A stretch of 64,000 bases of DNA from Desulfurococcus mucosus DSM 2162. GTDB lineage: Archaea; Thermoproteota; Thermoprotei_A; Sulfolobales; Desulfurococcaceae. The notes beneath the pieces are model-generated. The model worked only from the letters and a program-made list of their open reading frames with translations, did no database searches and was not told the origin of the DNA. The DNA lies in contig NC_014961.1 in the NCBI RefSeq assembly GCF_000186365.1, positions 620,001-684,000 on the forward strand. The letters are read 5' to 3'. The position numbers and the translations under genes are program-made. Shown one piece after another: positions 8,936 through 17,802 of this stretch (position 1 is its first letter; each line of letters begins with the position of its first letter).

Positions 8936-10167
8936 AGATCACGGGTGCCGGGGTGGCGTATACTGCAGCAGTAGCCCTTTCAACACTTTACTCTATTGCC
9001 TCGGCGAACCCGTTACTCTACATGCTTTCCCTATTCCTCATGCTCGTACTCCTCAACGAGTACCGCTTATTCAAAGATGCATCCGCAAGGATCAGTAGGA
9101 TACGTGTCTCAAGGGGGGCATCGAGTAGAAGCGTTATGGAACTCGAAGAGGTTGACTTGGAGATAGAGATAGAGAACAGTAGTGGTAAGAGTATTCCAAG
9201 GCTCCTGGTGATCGATGAGAAACCCGTCTACACCAGTGTGAAGGGGAAACCAGTGTTCACAGTATTTATTCCAGCATACTCCAGGACCAAGGTGAGCTAT
9301 GGCGCCAAGATCCTTGCACCCGGCAGGATAGATTTCTCAAGGATCCGGTTAGTGTTCACAGACCCATTGGCTTTCTTCTACGAGGATCTATTAGTCGAGG
9401 CAAGGCTATCCATAACTGCCCAACCATTGTACACCAGGATTAGTGAAACCTTTAGGAGCATTGAGAGGATCACCGGGATCCATGCAAGAGGGCTTGCCCT
9501 TAGCGGTGAATACGACTTAGCCGATATAAGGGAGTATACGCCAGGCGATGACACCAGGAGGATCCTGTGGAAGCATTACGCTAAAACAGGTAGGTTGCTT
9601 GTGAGGGAGGATTACGGTGAGGTGAAGCCCGTTGTGCTCCTCGTGATCGATGTGAGAAAAGAGCTCTGGGGAATAGGCACCGGGGTCAACACGCTTGCCC
9701 ACATACAGCTGAGGCTGGCTAGATCCCTGCTCAAGGAGCTTTCAGGCCTAGGTGTCACCGTGGATCTAGCCGTGTGTACTGAGCAATCGCCCAAGGTATA
9801 CTTGAACGCCGGCGGAGACGCTGATGCATCCCTCCACGCTTTACTGAGTACCTTGAAGGCGGGTGAGGGCTGCGAGATCCCATTATCCACTGTTAGACAG
9901 GTTCTAGCCGCATATGGGGAGGGCAGAAGGTATGATGCTGTCCTAGTTGTCGCGAACCCGTTGTCGATTCTGAATGAGGGCGTTGAATCCCTTGGGGAGC
10001 TGGCAGCTATCTCCCCGGGGAGAACCCTTGTAGTAGCCCCTAGATTCGAATACGAGGCGGCTGGGCTAACCATGGATGATATAGGGGAGCTGGCCGTCAG
10101 ACTCATGGATGAAGCCGGGGTGATCCTTATGGTGGCTGAGGAGGATTTAAGGGTGGTGCATGAGTGA
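8932..10167 (+). CDS. DUF58 domain protein, MoxR partner
   Basis: A 411-residue DUF58 protein, the standard partner of MoxR. An N-terminal hydrophobic hairpin (about residues 5-38) is followed by a beta-rich domain, then the signature DIREYTPGDDTRRILWKHYA near 200-220 and GRLLVREDYGEVKPVVLLVIDV, where a VWA-like fold begins. The GEYDLADIREYTPGDD motif is the hallmark of the family. The start is TTG 8932, which overlaps the moxR stop. The pair is thought to work on cell-surface or membrane complexes; no substrate is known for archaeal members. Confidence 0.9.
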   Translation: MKITGAGVAYTAAVALSTLYSIASANPLLYMLSLFLMLVLLNEYRLFKDASARISRIRVSRGASSRSVMELEEVDLEIEIENSSGKSIPRLLVIDEKPVYTSVKGKPVFTVFIPAYSRTKVSYGAKILAPGRIDFSRIRLVFTDPLAFFYEDLLVEARLSITAQPLYTRISETFRSIERITGIHARGLALSGEYDLADIREYTPGDDTRRILWKHYAKTGRLLVREDYGEVKPVVLLVIDVRKELWGIGTGVNTLAHIQLRLARSLLKELSGLGVTVDLAVCTEQSPKVYLNAGGDADASLHALLSTLKAGEGCEIPLSTVRQVLAAYGEGRRYDAVLVVANPLSILNEGVESLGELAAISPGRTLVVAPRFEYEAAGLTMDDIGELAVRLMDEAGVILMVAEEDLRVVHE

Positions 10168-10796
10168 CGTGGATGCTCATCATTCTAATAGTGTACCCTG
10201 TGCTTCTAGCTGTGGACATCCTGCTAGGCTTGGATCTCACGCCGCTGATAGCCTTGGCTATACCGCTCCTCTCATCGATTACACAGCCGGATCCCTCGAT
10301 AACGATTGCACCACTACTACTAGTCGTGGCCAGGAGCATTAACTACATCTACAGGACCAGATCCCCCGGCTTCCATGCTGCTAGACTACTCCTGGAGTTT
10401 TCATCTCTCCCCTTATTCTTCCTCCTCTATGGTTCAGCAGTAGTGCTACTACTGGGCTCAAACACCCTGCCGGGACTAGATCCATGGGTTTCAAGCGTGA
10501 TCTTCCTAACCACGTTCTTCACCGCGTCAATAAGCCTCTACATGACTGAACCCCCTGTGGCATGGATGGGTAGGCTACTGGAGCATGACGCTGGAAGCAT
10601 TGAGGACAACTTATGGAGGATCTCGCTCGCCTCCTCACTCCTCCTAGCAATCCAACTCTACATGGAGATACATGCATACATCATAGTCTACCTGGCCCTC
10701 CTAGGGTTAGCAGTGTACTATAGGAGGCAGCCATTCCACAGCAGGCTGCTACTGGTTGCATCGCTCGCATACTCTCTCGCATTAACAATTATTTAG
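10164..10796 (+). CDS. Hypothetical polytopic membrane protein of the MoxR/DUF58 operon
   Basis: A 210-residue protein of unknown family with about six hydrophobic segments and almost no soluble domain. It starts at GTG 10164 and overlaps the DUF58 stop by four bases (GTGA), so it is translated with that operon. Polytopic proteins of unknown sequence are common at this position in archaeal MoxR-DUF58 operons. No catalytic motif is visible. Being in the operon suggests it is a membrane partner of DUF58 and MoxR, but this is inference. Confidence 0.6.
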   Translation: MTWMLIILIVYPVLLAVDILLGLDLTPLIALAIPLLSSITQPDPSITIAPLLLVVARSINYIYRTRSPGFHAARLLLEFSSLPLFFLLYGSAVVLLLGSNTLPGLDPWVSSVIFLTTFFTASISLYMTEPPVAWMGRLLEHDAGSIEDNLWRISLASSLLLAIQLYMEIHAYIIVYLALLGLAVYYRRQPFHSRLLLVASLAYSLALTII

Positions 10797-10852
10797 CTAC
10801 AGCTTAGATACAGCTATAATTGCTGCAGGCTCGGCGATGACGGTGGAAAGGG

Positions 10853-11035
10853 ATGACGGGTAGTCTCGTGAAGGCGGCTTTCATAGGTCTGCTGGCGGCA
10901 TCCATCTTCTTCCTGGTGGTATCAGTCTGGCTACTCTACATAGATAGGGCTCTACCCTCACTGCTCTCGCTCTTGATCGGGTTAACCCTCCTATCTACAT
11001 CGCTATCCATTCTCAGAAAGCTGACCGAGGGCTAA
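10853..11035 (+). CDS. Small two-helix membrane protein
   Basis: A 60-residue protein made of two membrane helices: AAFIGLLAASIFFLVVSVWL and a second near residues 35-52, joined by the turn YIDRALPS. An ATG at 10853 follows a GGAAAGG ribosome site. It lies 56 bases after the previous gene and on the same strand, so it may be the last gene of the MoxR/DUF58 operon. No family is recognised. The good ribosome site and the clean hydrophobic pattern make a real gene likely. Confidence 0.5.
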   Translation: MTGSLVKAAFIGLLAASIFFLVVSVWLLYIDRALPSLLSLLIGLTLLSTSLSILRKLTEG

Positions 11036-11087
11036 CGCTTATTTACTCGGGTTTCATGATATCATGATCATTGGGGAGTGAAGCCGC

Positions 11088-12005
11088 GTGCGCATCGAGC
11101 TCCTCGCGTTCGACAGCATGGGAGTTAGATCCATGTCGACATTCGTGTCAACCAAGGACGTTAAGATACATATAGACCCAGCTGTCTCACTAGCACCTAA
11201 ACGCTACGGGCTGCCGCCTCATCCAAGGGAGATAGACAGGTTGATTCAAGCCGGGAAGGAGATAGAGGGTAAAGCGTACAGGGCGGATGTAATAATCATC
11301 ACACACTACCACTACGACCACCACGATCCAGGCTTCCTCATTCCAATCGAGATATACCGTGACAAAGTAGTCTACATCAAGGATCCCCAGAACAACATCA
11401 ATGCTAGTCAGAGAGCCAGGGCAGCGAGGTTCATCAAGCTCATCGAGCCCGTTGCACGGGAGATACATGTAGCAGAAGGAAGCGAAGCCAGGTTCGGCGA
11501 CACCGTTATACGGATGAGTAGTGCGGTTCCCCATGGTCCAAGCAATAAGCTTGGATACGTTGTCGAAGTAAGCGTGAAGCGCGGGAGGGAATCCTTCCTC
11601 TACACGAGCGATGTCGAAGGACCCTGCCTCGACGAACACGTCGGCTTCATACTCGAAGAAAAGCCTAGGATTCTCGTGGCGGACGGCCCACTAACCTATA
11701 TGCTTGGCTACAGGTACTCGATGAAAAGCCTTCAGGCAAGCATCGCCAACTTAAAGAGGATCATTGACGCCGGCGTGAAAGAGATAATAGTCGACCACCA
11801 TCTCCTCAGGGACCTCAAGTACGGAAGCCGGATGGCTGAGGCAGTAGACCACGCCTCAGTTAAGGGGGCTTCAATGAAAACCGCGGCCGAATACATGGGT
11901 AAGCCTGTTGAACAACTTGAAGCCCTACGCGATAAGCTCTATGAGGATGAACCCGTTAAGGAGGCCTCTATACCTGAAAACCTCAGGGAGCTCCTAGAGG
12001 AGTAG
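11088..12005 (+). CDS. UPF0282 family metallo-beta-lactamase-fold hydrolase
   Basis: A 305-residue member of archaeal family UPF0282. The N terminus ELLAFDSMGVRSMSTFV and the metal site THYHYDHHDP (an HxHxDH motif near residue 70) are characteristic, followed by SAVPHGPSNKLGYVV, YTSDVEGP and VDHHLLRD near 234-241, which supply further metal ligands. The fold is shared with RNase Z and other MBL hydrolases. No reaction has been assigned to UPF0282 to my knowledge. The start is GTG 11088, within a few bases of a GGGGAGTGA ribosome site. Confidence 0.85.
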   Translation: MRIELLAFDSMGVRSMSTFVSTKDVKIHIDPAVSLAPKRYGLPPHPREIDRLIQAGKEIEGKAYRADVIIITHYHYDHHDPGFLIPIEIYRDKVVYIKDPQNNINASQRARAARFIKLIEPVAREIHVAEGSEARFGDTVIRMSSAVPHGPSNKLGYVVEVSVKRGRESFLYTSDVEGPCLDEHVGFILEEKPRILVADGPLTYMLGYRYSMKSLQASIANLKRIIDAGVKEIIVDHHLLRDLKYGSRMAEAVDHASVKGASMKTAAEYMGKPVEQLEALRDKLYEDEPVKEASIPENLRELLEE

Positions 12006-12097
12006 TAGGCGGGCTTGGAGCAGGGTGTGAGGCGACTGTAGAGTATTTACTAATATAAATAGTTGCTACCGATATAGGGTCATATGGTGCACCTAAC

Positions 12098-13471
12098 ATG
12101 GTTAGACGATACGATATATTGGTAATCGGGGGCGGTGCCGCCGGCTTCACCGCCGCTATCACCGCTAAGATCCTTTACCGCGACTCAAAGGTGTTGATGG
12201 TTACGAAAACCGATAAATCACCCATAGTATGCGCACTACCCTACGCTATAGCCGGCAACAGACCTCTCGACGACTACCTGATGCCATACAGCTATGCCTC
12301 CAGTCTAGGTGTCGAGATACTTGTTGACGAGGTCGTAGACATAGACACGGAGGAAAGGGTTGCGAGAACACGTGGCGGGGAAGAGATACGCTTCGACAAC
12401 CTAGTGATAGCCACGGGCTCAAGGCCGGAGGCCTACATGGCTGAAGGAGTAGACCTCAAAGGAGTCTACGTCCTCGGCAAGGAGTATAGGGAGGTAGCAG
12501 AGCTTAGGGAAGCAGTTAACCGTGACGGGGTCAGGGTCGTCCTCGTGGGCAGCGGTCTCACAACAGCTGAGCTGGCTGACGCCCTGAGCGGCATCCCAGG
12601 GTTAACGGATCATGTTAAGAGGTATGTAACCATAGTGTCAAGGAGGAAGTATATTCTCTCAAGGTACTTCGACGAGGAGTTTGCGGAGCTAGCTGAAAGG
12701 GAGCTTGAGGCTAAGGGAGTCACCATATATTCCAATACAAGGGTTAAACGCATACACGGCCATGGGAGAGTCGAAGAAGTGGAATTAGACAACGGGGAAG
12801 TCGTTAAGGCCGATGTAGTCGTCATCGTCCCCACATGGGTCCCGAACACTGAGCTCGCGTCCAGAGCTGGCCTTGAAATCCGGGGGCGCGGCATAGTCGT
12901 CAACGACTACATGAGGACGAGCAAGCCCTACATATATGCTGCAGGAGACTGTGTTGAGAAACGCGACTTCCTCACCAGCGATCAAAGGGATATAAAGCTG
13001 GCTACCCTGGCATGCGAGGAGGCACGTAGAGCCATATCGGCGATCAAGGGTGTGACACTGAGTGCCGGGAGGATGGGGAGGATACCTGTCACCGTTACGA
13101 GGGTGGGCGGCGTGGTCATGGGTGCGGCAGGCTACATAGAGTCCCATGCCTTGAATGAGGGTATTTCATACATAGTGGGTAAGGCGAGAGCCGTCAACAG
13201 GCATCCAGCATGGCTACCCGGTGGCTGCGAGATCCAGGTTAAACTCCTCTTCCTCGAGGATGGGAGGCTGATAGGGGGTCAGGCGGCTGGGCGCTGTAAT
13301 GAGGTTGCTGAGATCGTTAACTCTATAGCGCTAGCCATACAGGGCTCCCTTAGGGTTGAGGACTTGATAATAGGGTTGCAGCATGGCTCACACCCGTTGC
13401 TAACGTACTCACCGGTGATGCATCCATTAATAAATGCAGCTGTTGAAGCATACCTTAAGATGAAGAATTAG
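12098..13471 (+). CDS. FAD-dependent pyridine nucleotide-disulfide oxidoreductase (CoA-disulfide reductase / NAD(P)H oxidase type)
   Basis: A 457-residue flavoprotein of the CoA-disulfide reductase / Nox group. The FAD motif GGGAAGFTAA is at 12-21, the single redox cysteine is in SPIVCALPYAI near residue 46, the NAD(P) motif VLVGSGLTTAELAD is near 150, and YAAGDCVE binds FAD near 286. The C-terminal dimer domain includes the stretch AGRCNEVAEIVNSIALAIQ. A single active cysteine rather than CxxxxC separates it from lipoamide dehydrogenases. In anaerobic hyperthermophiles such enzymes reduce CoA disulfide, polysulfide or oxygen; the exact acceptor is open. The promoter region 12045-12062 is AT-rich and contains TATAAATA. 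Confidence 0.85.
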   Translation: MVRRYDILVIGGGAAGFTAAITAKILYRDSKVLMVTKTDKSPIVCALPYAIAGNRPLDDYLMPYSYASSLGVEILVDEVVDIDTEERVARTRGGEEIRFDNLVIATGSRPEAYMAEGVDLKGVYVLGKEYREVAELREAVNRDGVRVVLVGSGLTTAELADALSGIPGLTDHVKRYVTIVSRRKYILSRYFDEEFAELAERELEAKGVTIYSNTRVKRIHGHGRVEEVELDNGEVVKADVVVIVPTWVPNTELASRAGLEIRGRGIVVNDYMRTSKPYIYAAGDCVEKRDFLTSDQRDIKLATLACEEARRAISAIKGVTLSAGRMGRIPVTVTRVGGVVMGAAGYIESHALNEGISYIVGKARAVNRHPAWLPGGCEIQVKLLFLEDGRLIGGQAAGRCNEVAEIVNSIALAIQGSLRVEDLIIGLQHGSHPLLTYSPVMHPLINAAVEAYLKMKN

Positions 13472-14589
13472 AGCCTGCCCATCAGCCGCCCAGCAAGCAT
13501 CAGCGACAGGCTGGCTGCGAGGATGGAGATCGAGTACCAGCCTATAGCATTAATGTCTGCGAGCACCCTGCCGAGTAGCAGTATTGCGAACCCGGCCACA
13601 CTGAGACTCGTTGTGAAGACGCCTGAGGCAAGCGACTGAAGTCTCCCCGGTAGCTTCCTGGATATGGATATCACTAATCCCTGCTCAAGCAATGGATATA
13701 TTGGGATAGCCCACAGCACGCTGACCACCACCGGGTCCCCTAGGTTTAGGAAGACGGCTATGAGAACCGCGTACTCGGCGACAGCGATCATCGCGAGGAG
13801 CACTGGGTTCCTATTATCGGAGACCCTGCCTATAATGGGCCATATGGCGGCACCAGTGATTGCAGGTATAGTGTTCACGACTAGACCATATACTACGGGA
13901 TCGGTGAGCATGGATCTCAAGGCTAGAACATAGTTGCTGAAGAAGAACCTGACACCCGTAAACGACAGCACTGAGGCAAGGAAAAGAGGCCAAACCCTTC
14001 CCGCACCATCCACAACCTCCATGAGGCTTGCACCAGGATAAGTCACCTTCCCCGGGTAGGCTGCGTAGACAGCCAGATAGCTCGCTGATACCATGGCTGC
14101 AAGCACAGTCATACATGCTGTAAACGAGAGGCTTTCAGCCATGTATCCCCCTATTACTCCGCCTATAGCCCACCCTATGGAGCCCGCCACGGCAATCAAA
14201 GAGTATGAGGAGCCCGATGAACCCGTGTAGTGCAGCAGCCCCCCGTACACGTTAGGCGATGCCATGCTTGTCAACACGCCGTACATAAGGATAAGGTAGG
14301 GAAGCGATCTAACCCCGCCCATGCCGGCAATGATGAACGGTATGGATGACAACGCGCCGAGCACTATCATTCTCCTCCTGCCAAGCATATCGCCAAGCAC
14401 GCCTCCTACAACGGAGAAGAAGCCGGGCAGGGTCTCCGATGCTACGAGGAGGCTCATGAACGCGTAGTCGGGTCCCACCTCTATGTAGACGGCGTTCCTT
14501 GAAACCACATAGTATGCGCCGCCAACGATCCCCAGCATCAGTGATGCAGCGTAAAACACCAGTAGCACCCTGTCCACCATTACCACCAT
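13468..14589 (-). CDS. MFS transporter
   Basis: A 373-residue major facilitator carrier with 11-12 hydrophobic helices. The loop 2-3 signature appears as GVLGDMLGRRRMIVLG near residue 60, and its repeat in the second half as IGRVSDNRNPVLLAM near 255. The substrate is unknown. The gene converges on the flavoprotein gene and overlaps its last four bases. Its promoter region is shared back-to-back with the ABC-2 operon (14590-14689), so the two may respond to the same signal as an efflux unit. Confidence 0.85.
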   Translation of the reverse strand: MVVMVDRVLLVFYAASLMLGIVGGAYYVVSRNAVYIEVGPDYAFMSLLVASETLPGFFSVVGGVLGDMLGRRRMIVLGALSSIPFIIAGMGGVRSLPYLILMYGVLTSMASPNVYGGLLHYTGSSGSSYSLIAVAGSIGWAIGGVIGGYMAESLSFTACMTVLAAMVSASYLAVYAAYPGKVTYPGASLMEVVDGAGRVWPLFLASVLSFTGVRFFFSNYVLALRSMLTDPVVYGLVVNTIPAITGAAIWPIIGRVSDNRNPVLLAMIAVAEYAVLIAVFLNLGDPVVVSVLWAIPIYPLLEQGLVISISRKLPGRLQSLASGVFTTSLSVAGFAILLLGRVLADINAIGWYSISILAASLSLMLAGRLMGRL

Positions 14590-14656
14590 GCTTCAACGCT
14601 AATGCTGAGACATTTAACGAAGCGGTTAAATCCTAAACGCTAAAAAGTTGAAGGTG

Positions 14657-14672
14657 CATCAATGTATTGATG
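14657..14672. promoter_or_regulatory. Inverted repeat, likely operator of the ABC-2 operon
   Basis: CATCAAT-GT-ATTGATG has perfect 7-base arms and a 2-base spacer. It lies directly after a TATA-like CTAAAAAG (about 14639-14646) and 18 bases before the TTG start of the ATPase gene, so a bound repressor would cover the transcription start. Multidrug-type ABC-2 operons are often controlled this way. No regulator gene is adjacent. Confidence 0.5.
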
Positions 14673-14689
14673 AAGCGGTGGCATAAGGG

Positions 14690-15688
14690 TTGGGGAACTA
14701 CACGGTTATCGCAGAGGATTTGAGGAAAACCTATAAGACCAGGGAGAGGAGAGGACTCCTCAAATCCACAGTGCAAGTCATTGAAGCACTTAAAGGAGTT
14801 AGCTTCAAGATTGCACGAGGAGAAGTGGTAGGCCTCCTGGGTCCCAATGGAGCCGGGAAGACGACCACCGTGAAGATCCTTGCCACACTACTCATACCGG
14901 ATAGCGGGGACGCATGGATCAACGGGTACCATGTCGTGAAGAACGTAGACGATGTGAGACGGAGTATAGGCGTGTTGTTCAGTGTTGAGAAAGGGTTTTA
15001 CGCTAAGCTAACCGGGAGGGAGAACCTCAGGTATTTTGCCGCACTATACGGGTTACACGGCTCCGAGGCCGATGCCCGTGTCGATGAATTACTTAGGCTA
15101 CTTGAGTTGGAGAAGCTCGGTGCATCGGACAGGCTATTCGAGGAGTACAGCCTGGGGATGAAGGCTAGACTCGGGTTAGCGAGAGCCCTACTAAGGGACC
15201 CACCAGTGTTGATTCTCGACGAGCCCACGTTGGGCCTTGATCCTCCTTCAGCAAGAAAGATAAGGGGCCTTGTTAGGGAAATGGCCAGGAATGGTAAGAC
15301 AATACTGTATACCACTCACAACATGTTTGAAGCCGAGATCGTGTGCGATAGGATACTCCTCATAGATAAGGGCAGGATAATTGCCGAGGGGACCCCGGGG
15401 GAGCTTAAGGATAAGATAGGGGGGAAGAGGACTATTATCGTGAAGGTGAGAGGCGATCCCTCACTGGTCTCAGCTGTACTCAGGGAACTCGGCTTCATGG
15501 ATGCTGTAGCCGAGAGTAGCGAAGACGATGGTTTAACCCTGAAGCTACTGACCAGCTCACCTGAAGACGATGCAACCATGTTGCTGAGAGAGCTGGTCAG
15601 GAGAGGTATCGGGGTGAGTAGCCTCAGGATTGAGGAGCCTACCCTGGAGGATGTCTTCATGTATTTTACGGGGAGGGCTGAGCCTTGA
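14690..15688 (+). CDS. ABC-2 type exporter, ATP-binding protein
   Basis: A 332-residue ABC ATPase of the drug/lipid exporter (DrrA/CcmA) class. Walker A is GPNGAGKTT near residue 48, the Q-loop region is IGVLFSVEKGFYAKLTGREN, Walker B and D-loop are LILDEPTLGLDPP, and the switch histidine is in LYTTHNM. The signature is an unusual YSLGMKARLGLARAL instead of LSGGQ. A C-terminal regulatory domain follows after about residue 225. It begins at TTG 14690 and its stop overlaps the first permease gene by four bases (TTGA). It is the motor for the two permeases that follow. Confidence 0.92.
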   Translation: MGNYTVIAEDLRKTYKTRERRGLLKSTVQVIEALKGVSFKIARGEVVGLLGPNGAGKTTTVKILATLLIPDSGDAWINGYHVVKNVDDVRRSIGVLFSVEKGFYAKLTGRENLRYFAALYGLHGSEADARVDELLRLLELEKLGASDRLFEEYSLGMKARLGLARALLRDPPVLILDEPTLGLDPPSARKIRGLVREMARNGKTILYTTHNMFEAEIVCDRILLIDKGRIIAEGTPGELKDKIGGKRTIIVKVRGDPSLVSAVLRELGFMDAVAESSEDDGLTLKLLTSSPEDDATMLLRELVRRGIGVSSLRIEEPTLEDVFMYFTGRAEP

Positions 15689-16497
15689 GGGGCTTGTTGG
15701 AGGTGGTTAAAGCCGAGTACGTCTTCGTCTACGGCGATGTCCTCAGGAGGAAGAGTGCATTAGTGTCCTTTTTAGCATACCCCTACATGCTCTCAGCCTT
15801 CATACTTATAGTGGGTTATGGTGTTGGAGGACTTAACGCTTTCACTGAGAAAACCGGGGTAGACCCGGTTTTATTCTATGTCTCCGGGAGCTACATCATG
15901 CTCAGCGTTATGGCTGTCAGCGATGATCTCATGTGGCGCCCTGATTTCGATCACTGGATGGGTACGCTTCCATACGTGCTTCTCTCACCGGTTAGCAGGG
16001 CGTACAGGTACATTGCTATACCCTTGCCACGTTTAACGCTCGTGGTGCTGCTTGGTGCGACAAGCGTTATGCCCGTGTTCACGGTTCTCGAAGGGCTTGG
16101 AGGGATCCTAGCTGGGTTAATAGTTGTCTTAATTGGAGTGCTAGCCTCCCTTTCATTCATACCGGTGTCGATGCTGGTAATGGGACTACTATACAGGTCG
16201 ACGGGGGAGAACTGGCGGGTGTTAAACATAGTGAGGCCCCTCCTAATGATACTCATCGGCGTGTATTATCCAAGGCAAATGATGCCCTGGATAGGTCGCT
16301 TAGTCACCTATCTGCTCCCGCCAAGCAACTCGGTGGAGGCTGCTCAGAGATTCCTTGCAACTCTCCAACTAGACACATACTCCTGGCTGCTCATCGGTCT
16401 CACAGTGGCTCTCTCCATCGTCTACCTACCGGTGGGGATTAAGGGTCTTGTTGCATGGGAGGGGAGGCTCCGCTTAACCGGGGTGAGAACCGAGTGA
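15685..16497 (+). CDS. ABC-2 type exporter, permease subunit 1
   Basis: A 270-residue ABC-2 permease with six membrane helices. It starts at TTG 15685 inside the stop of the ATPase gene and ends at a TGATG junction with the second permease gene, so all three are coupled. The pattern of a cytoplasmic amphipathic N terminus (MRGLLEVVKAEYVFVYGD), early helix pair and conserved region VLNIVRPLLMILIGVYYPRQMM fits the DrrB/ABC2_membrane family. With two different permeases, the exporter is probably a heterodimer. The cargo is unknown. Confidence 0.85.
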   Translation: MRGLLEVVKAEYVFVYGDVLRRKSALVSFLAYPYMLSAFILIVGYGVGGLNAFTEKTGVDPVLFYVSGSYIMLSVMAVSDDLMWRPDFDHWMGTLPYVLLSPVSRAYRYIAIPLPRLTLVVLLGATSVMPVFTVLEGLGGILAGLIVVLIGVLASLSFIPVSMLVMGLLYRSTGENWRVLNIVRPLLMILIGVYYPRQMMPWIGRLVTYLLPPSNSVEAAQRFLATLQLDTYSWLLIGLTVALSIVYLPVGIKGLVAWEGRLRLTGVRTE

Positions 16498-17294
16498 TGG
16501 AGACAGCATACCATACTCTCTCAGCCTACTTCAAGGCTGAAATGGTGAGGGAACACGGGTTCTGGATCAGCCTGCTGGGGTTCACACTGTGGGGCTTCCT
16601 CTTCATAGGGCCGGTTGTATTGTTCTCGCCGAGCAGCATGCCCCGTTCACTTGTAGCCGGCTACGCGCTGGTCGCGATGACTGTGTTCTCATCGTACATG
16701 ACTGCTACATGGGATTGGAGCGGGCATTTGAGGTGGATGCTTAGGAGCGGCGTGCTTGAACACGCTCTTGTAGCCGGTAGGAGTATATACGTATACTTCA
16801 TGGGTTTGCTCCCGGTTAGCTTGATGTGGCTGATGATAGAGGTGGGTGAAATATACTTGTTGCTCACAGTGCTTTACGCGCAGCCGGGCTTCAACATAGC
16901 AGACCCCGTGCTACTGGTTGCATCACTAATCATGCTACTGGTGGTGCTCGTGGCTCACAGCTTGATAATAGGTGCATCGGTTCTAGCCTCTGGTACAAGT
17001 AGTATTGTGACGGAGTTAATATCCTGGCTCATCCCGATTGCGAGCGGTGGCATGACTCCCCTAGCCTCGATGCCTCCACAGGTGCAGACGCTGGCATTGA
17101 TGACGCCTTACTCCTACCCGGCTGAACTACTCAGGTACTCCTTGCTCGGGGCCCCCATGGTGCTTCACACAGGGGACGTGTTGCTCTATGGATCACTCTA
17201 CGCCTCACTATATCTCGCAGCAGCTGTTGCCTCCAATACTCTTGCATTGAGAAACATTAGGAGGCGGGGTGCGCCCTCCATAGGCATGTACTAG
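16497..17294 (+). CDS. ABC-2 type exporter, permease subunit 2
   Basis: A second ABC-2 permease of 265 residues with six hydrophobic segments. I start at ATG 16497, which shares one base with the previous stop (TGATG); an upstream in-frame ATG at 16455 would add 14 residues overlapping the first permease. The motif SGGMTPLASMPPQVQTLALMTPYSYPAE is the usual ABC-2 loop before the fifth helix (seen here in pieces, near residues 180-207). It pairs with the upstream permease and ATPase. The operon ends here, about 45 bases before the AhpD-like gene. Confidence 0.82.
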   Translation: METAYHTLSAYFKAEMVREHGFWISLLGFTLWGFLFIGPVVLFSPSSMPRSLVAGYALVAMTVFSSYMTATWDWSGHLRWMLRSGVLEHALVAGRSIYVYFMGLLPVSLMWLMIEVGEIYLLLTVLYAQPGFNIADPVLLVASLIMLLVVLVAHSLIIGASVLASGTSSIVTELISWLIPIASGGMTPLASMPPQVQTLALMTPYSYPAELLRYSLLGAPMVLHTGDVLLYGSLYASLYLAAAVASNTLALRNIRRRGAPSIGMY

Positions 17295-17340
17295 GCTCTG
17301 CGGGGCCTTAAGGCTTAATAACTCGGAGTCCCATGACAAG

Positions 17341-17706
17341 GTGCTGGTGGCCTGCATGACCTATAGGGGTGAGCTTGAAAAACTCTCCTCTACACTTATG
17401 GAACTAGTATCCAAGGCACCTGAGCTCCAGGGCTTCGTGAAATATATTCAAGAGGCTGAGTCACCAGCCGTGCTAGACGCGAAGACCAAGGAGCTCATAT
17501 CGCTGGGGATAGCCATAGCCGTGAGATGTGAGCCATGCATTATCTGGCATACTGATGCAGCGTTGAAGGCTGGTGCATCGCTCAACGAGATCCTGGACGT
17601 TATAAAAGTGGCTGTCTGCATGGGTGGGGGCCCTGCACTCATGTATGCTTCAAAGGCCTACATCATCGCCAAGGAGTTCGCCTCAGAGAAGCAGGGAACC
17701 CTGTGA
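17341..17706 (+). CDS. AhpD-like / carboxymuconolactone decarboxylase family protein
   Basis: A 121-residue all-helical AhpD-fold protein. The redox site is CEPCIIWH (C-x-x-C plus histidine) near residues 60-67, in the family context ELISLGIAIAVRCEPC then HTDAALKAGAS. Small archaeal members of this family are peroxide- or disulfide-handling proteins of undefined role. Start is given as GTG 17341; ATG 17356 is equally possible and would lose five residues. The gene stands between the ABC operon and the CBS gene, each with its own upstream AT-rich region. Confidence 0.85.
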   Translation: MLVACMTYRGELEKLSSTLMELVSKAPELQGFVKYIQEAESPAVLDAKTKELISLGIAIAVRCEPCIIWHTDAALKAGASLNEILDVIKVAVCMGGGPALMYASKAYIIAKEFASEKQGTL

Positions 17707-17802
17707 CACCTCTTGTTTTCAAACACGCCTAATTTATAAGTTTCTAAAGCAGATCACAGAAACATAGCCTCCAACACATGGCGTGCGGAGAGGTAGCCCG
17801 AT

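Noticed and set aside
12084-12100. A stretch around GGTGCACC just ahead of a start codon, repeated almost exactly ahead of the FmdE gene at about 33669-33685
   Set aside because: GGTG before start codons recurs at many genes here and fits the 16S anti-Shine-Dalgarno, so it is best read as a ribosome site rather than a shared operator.
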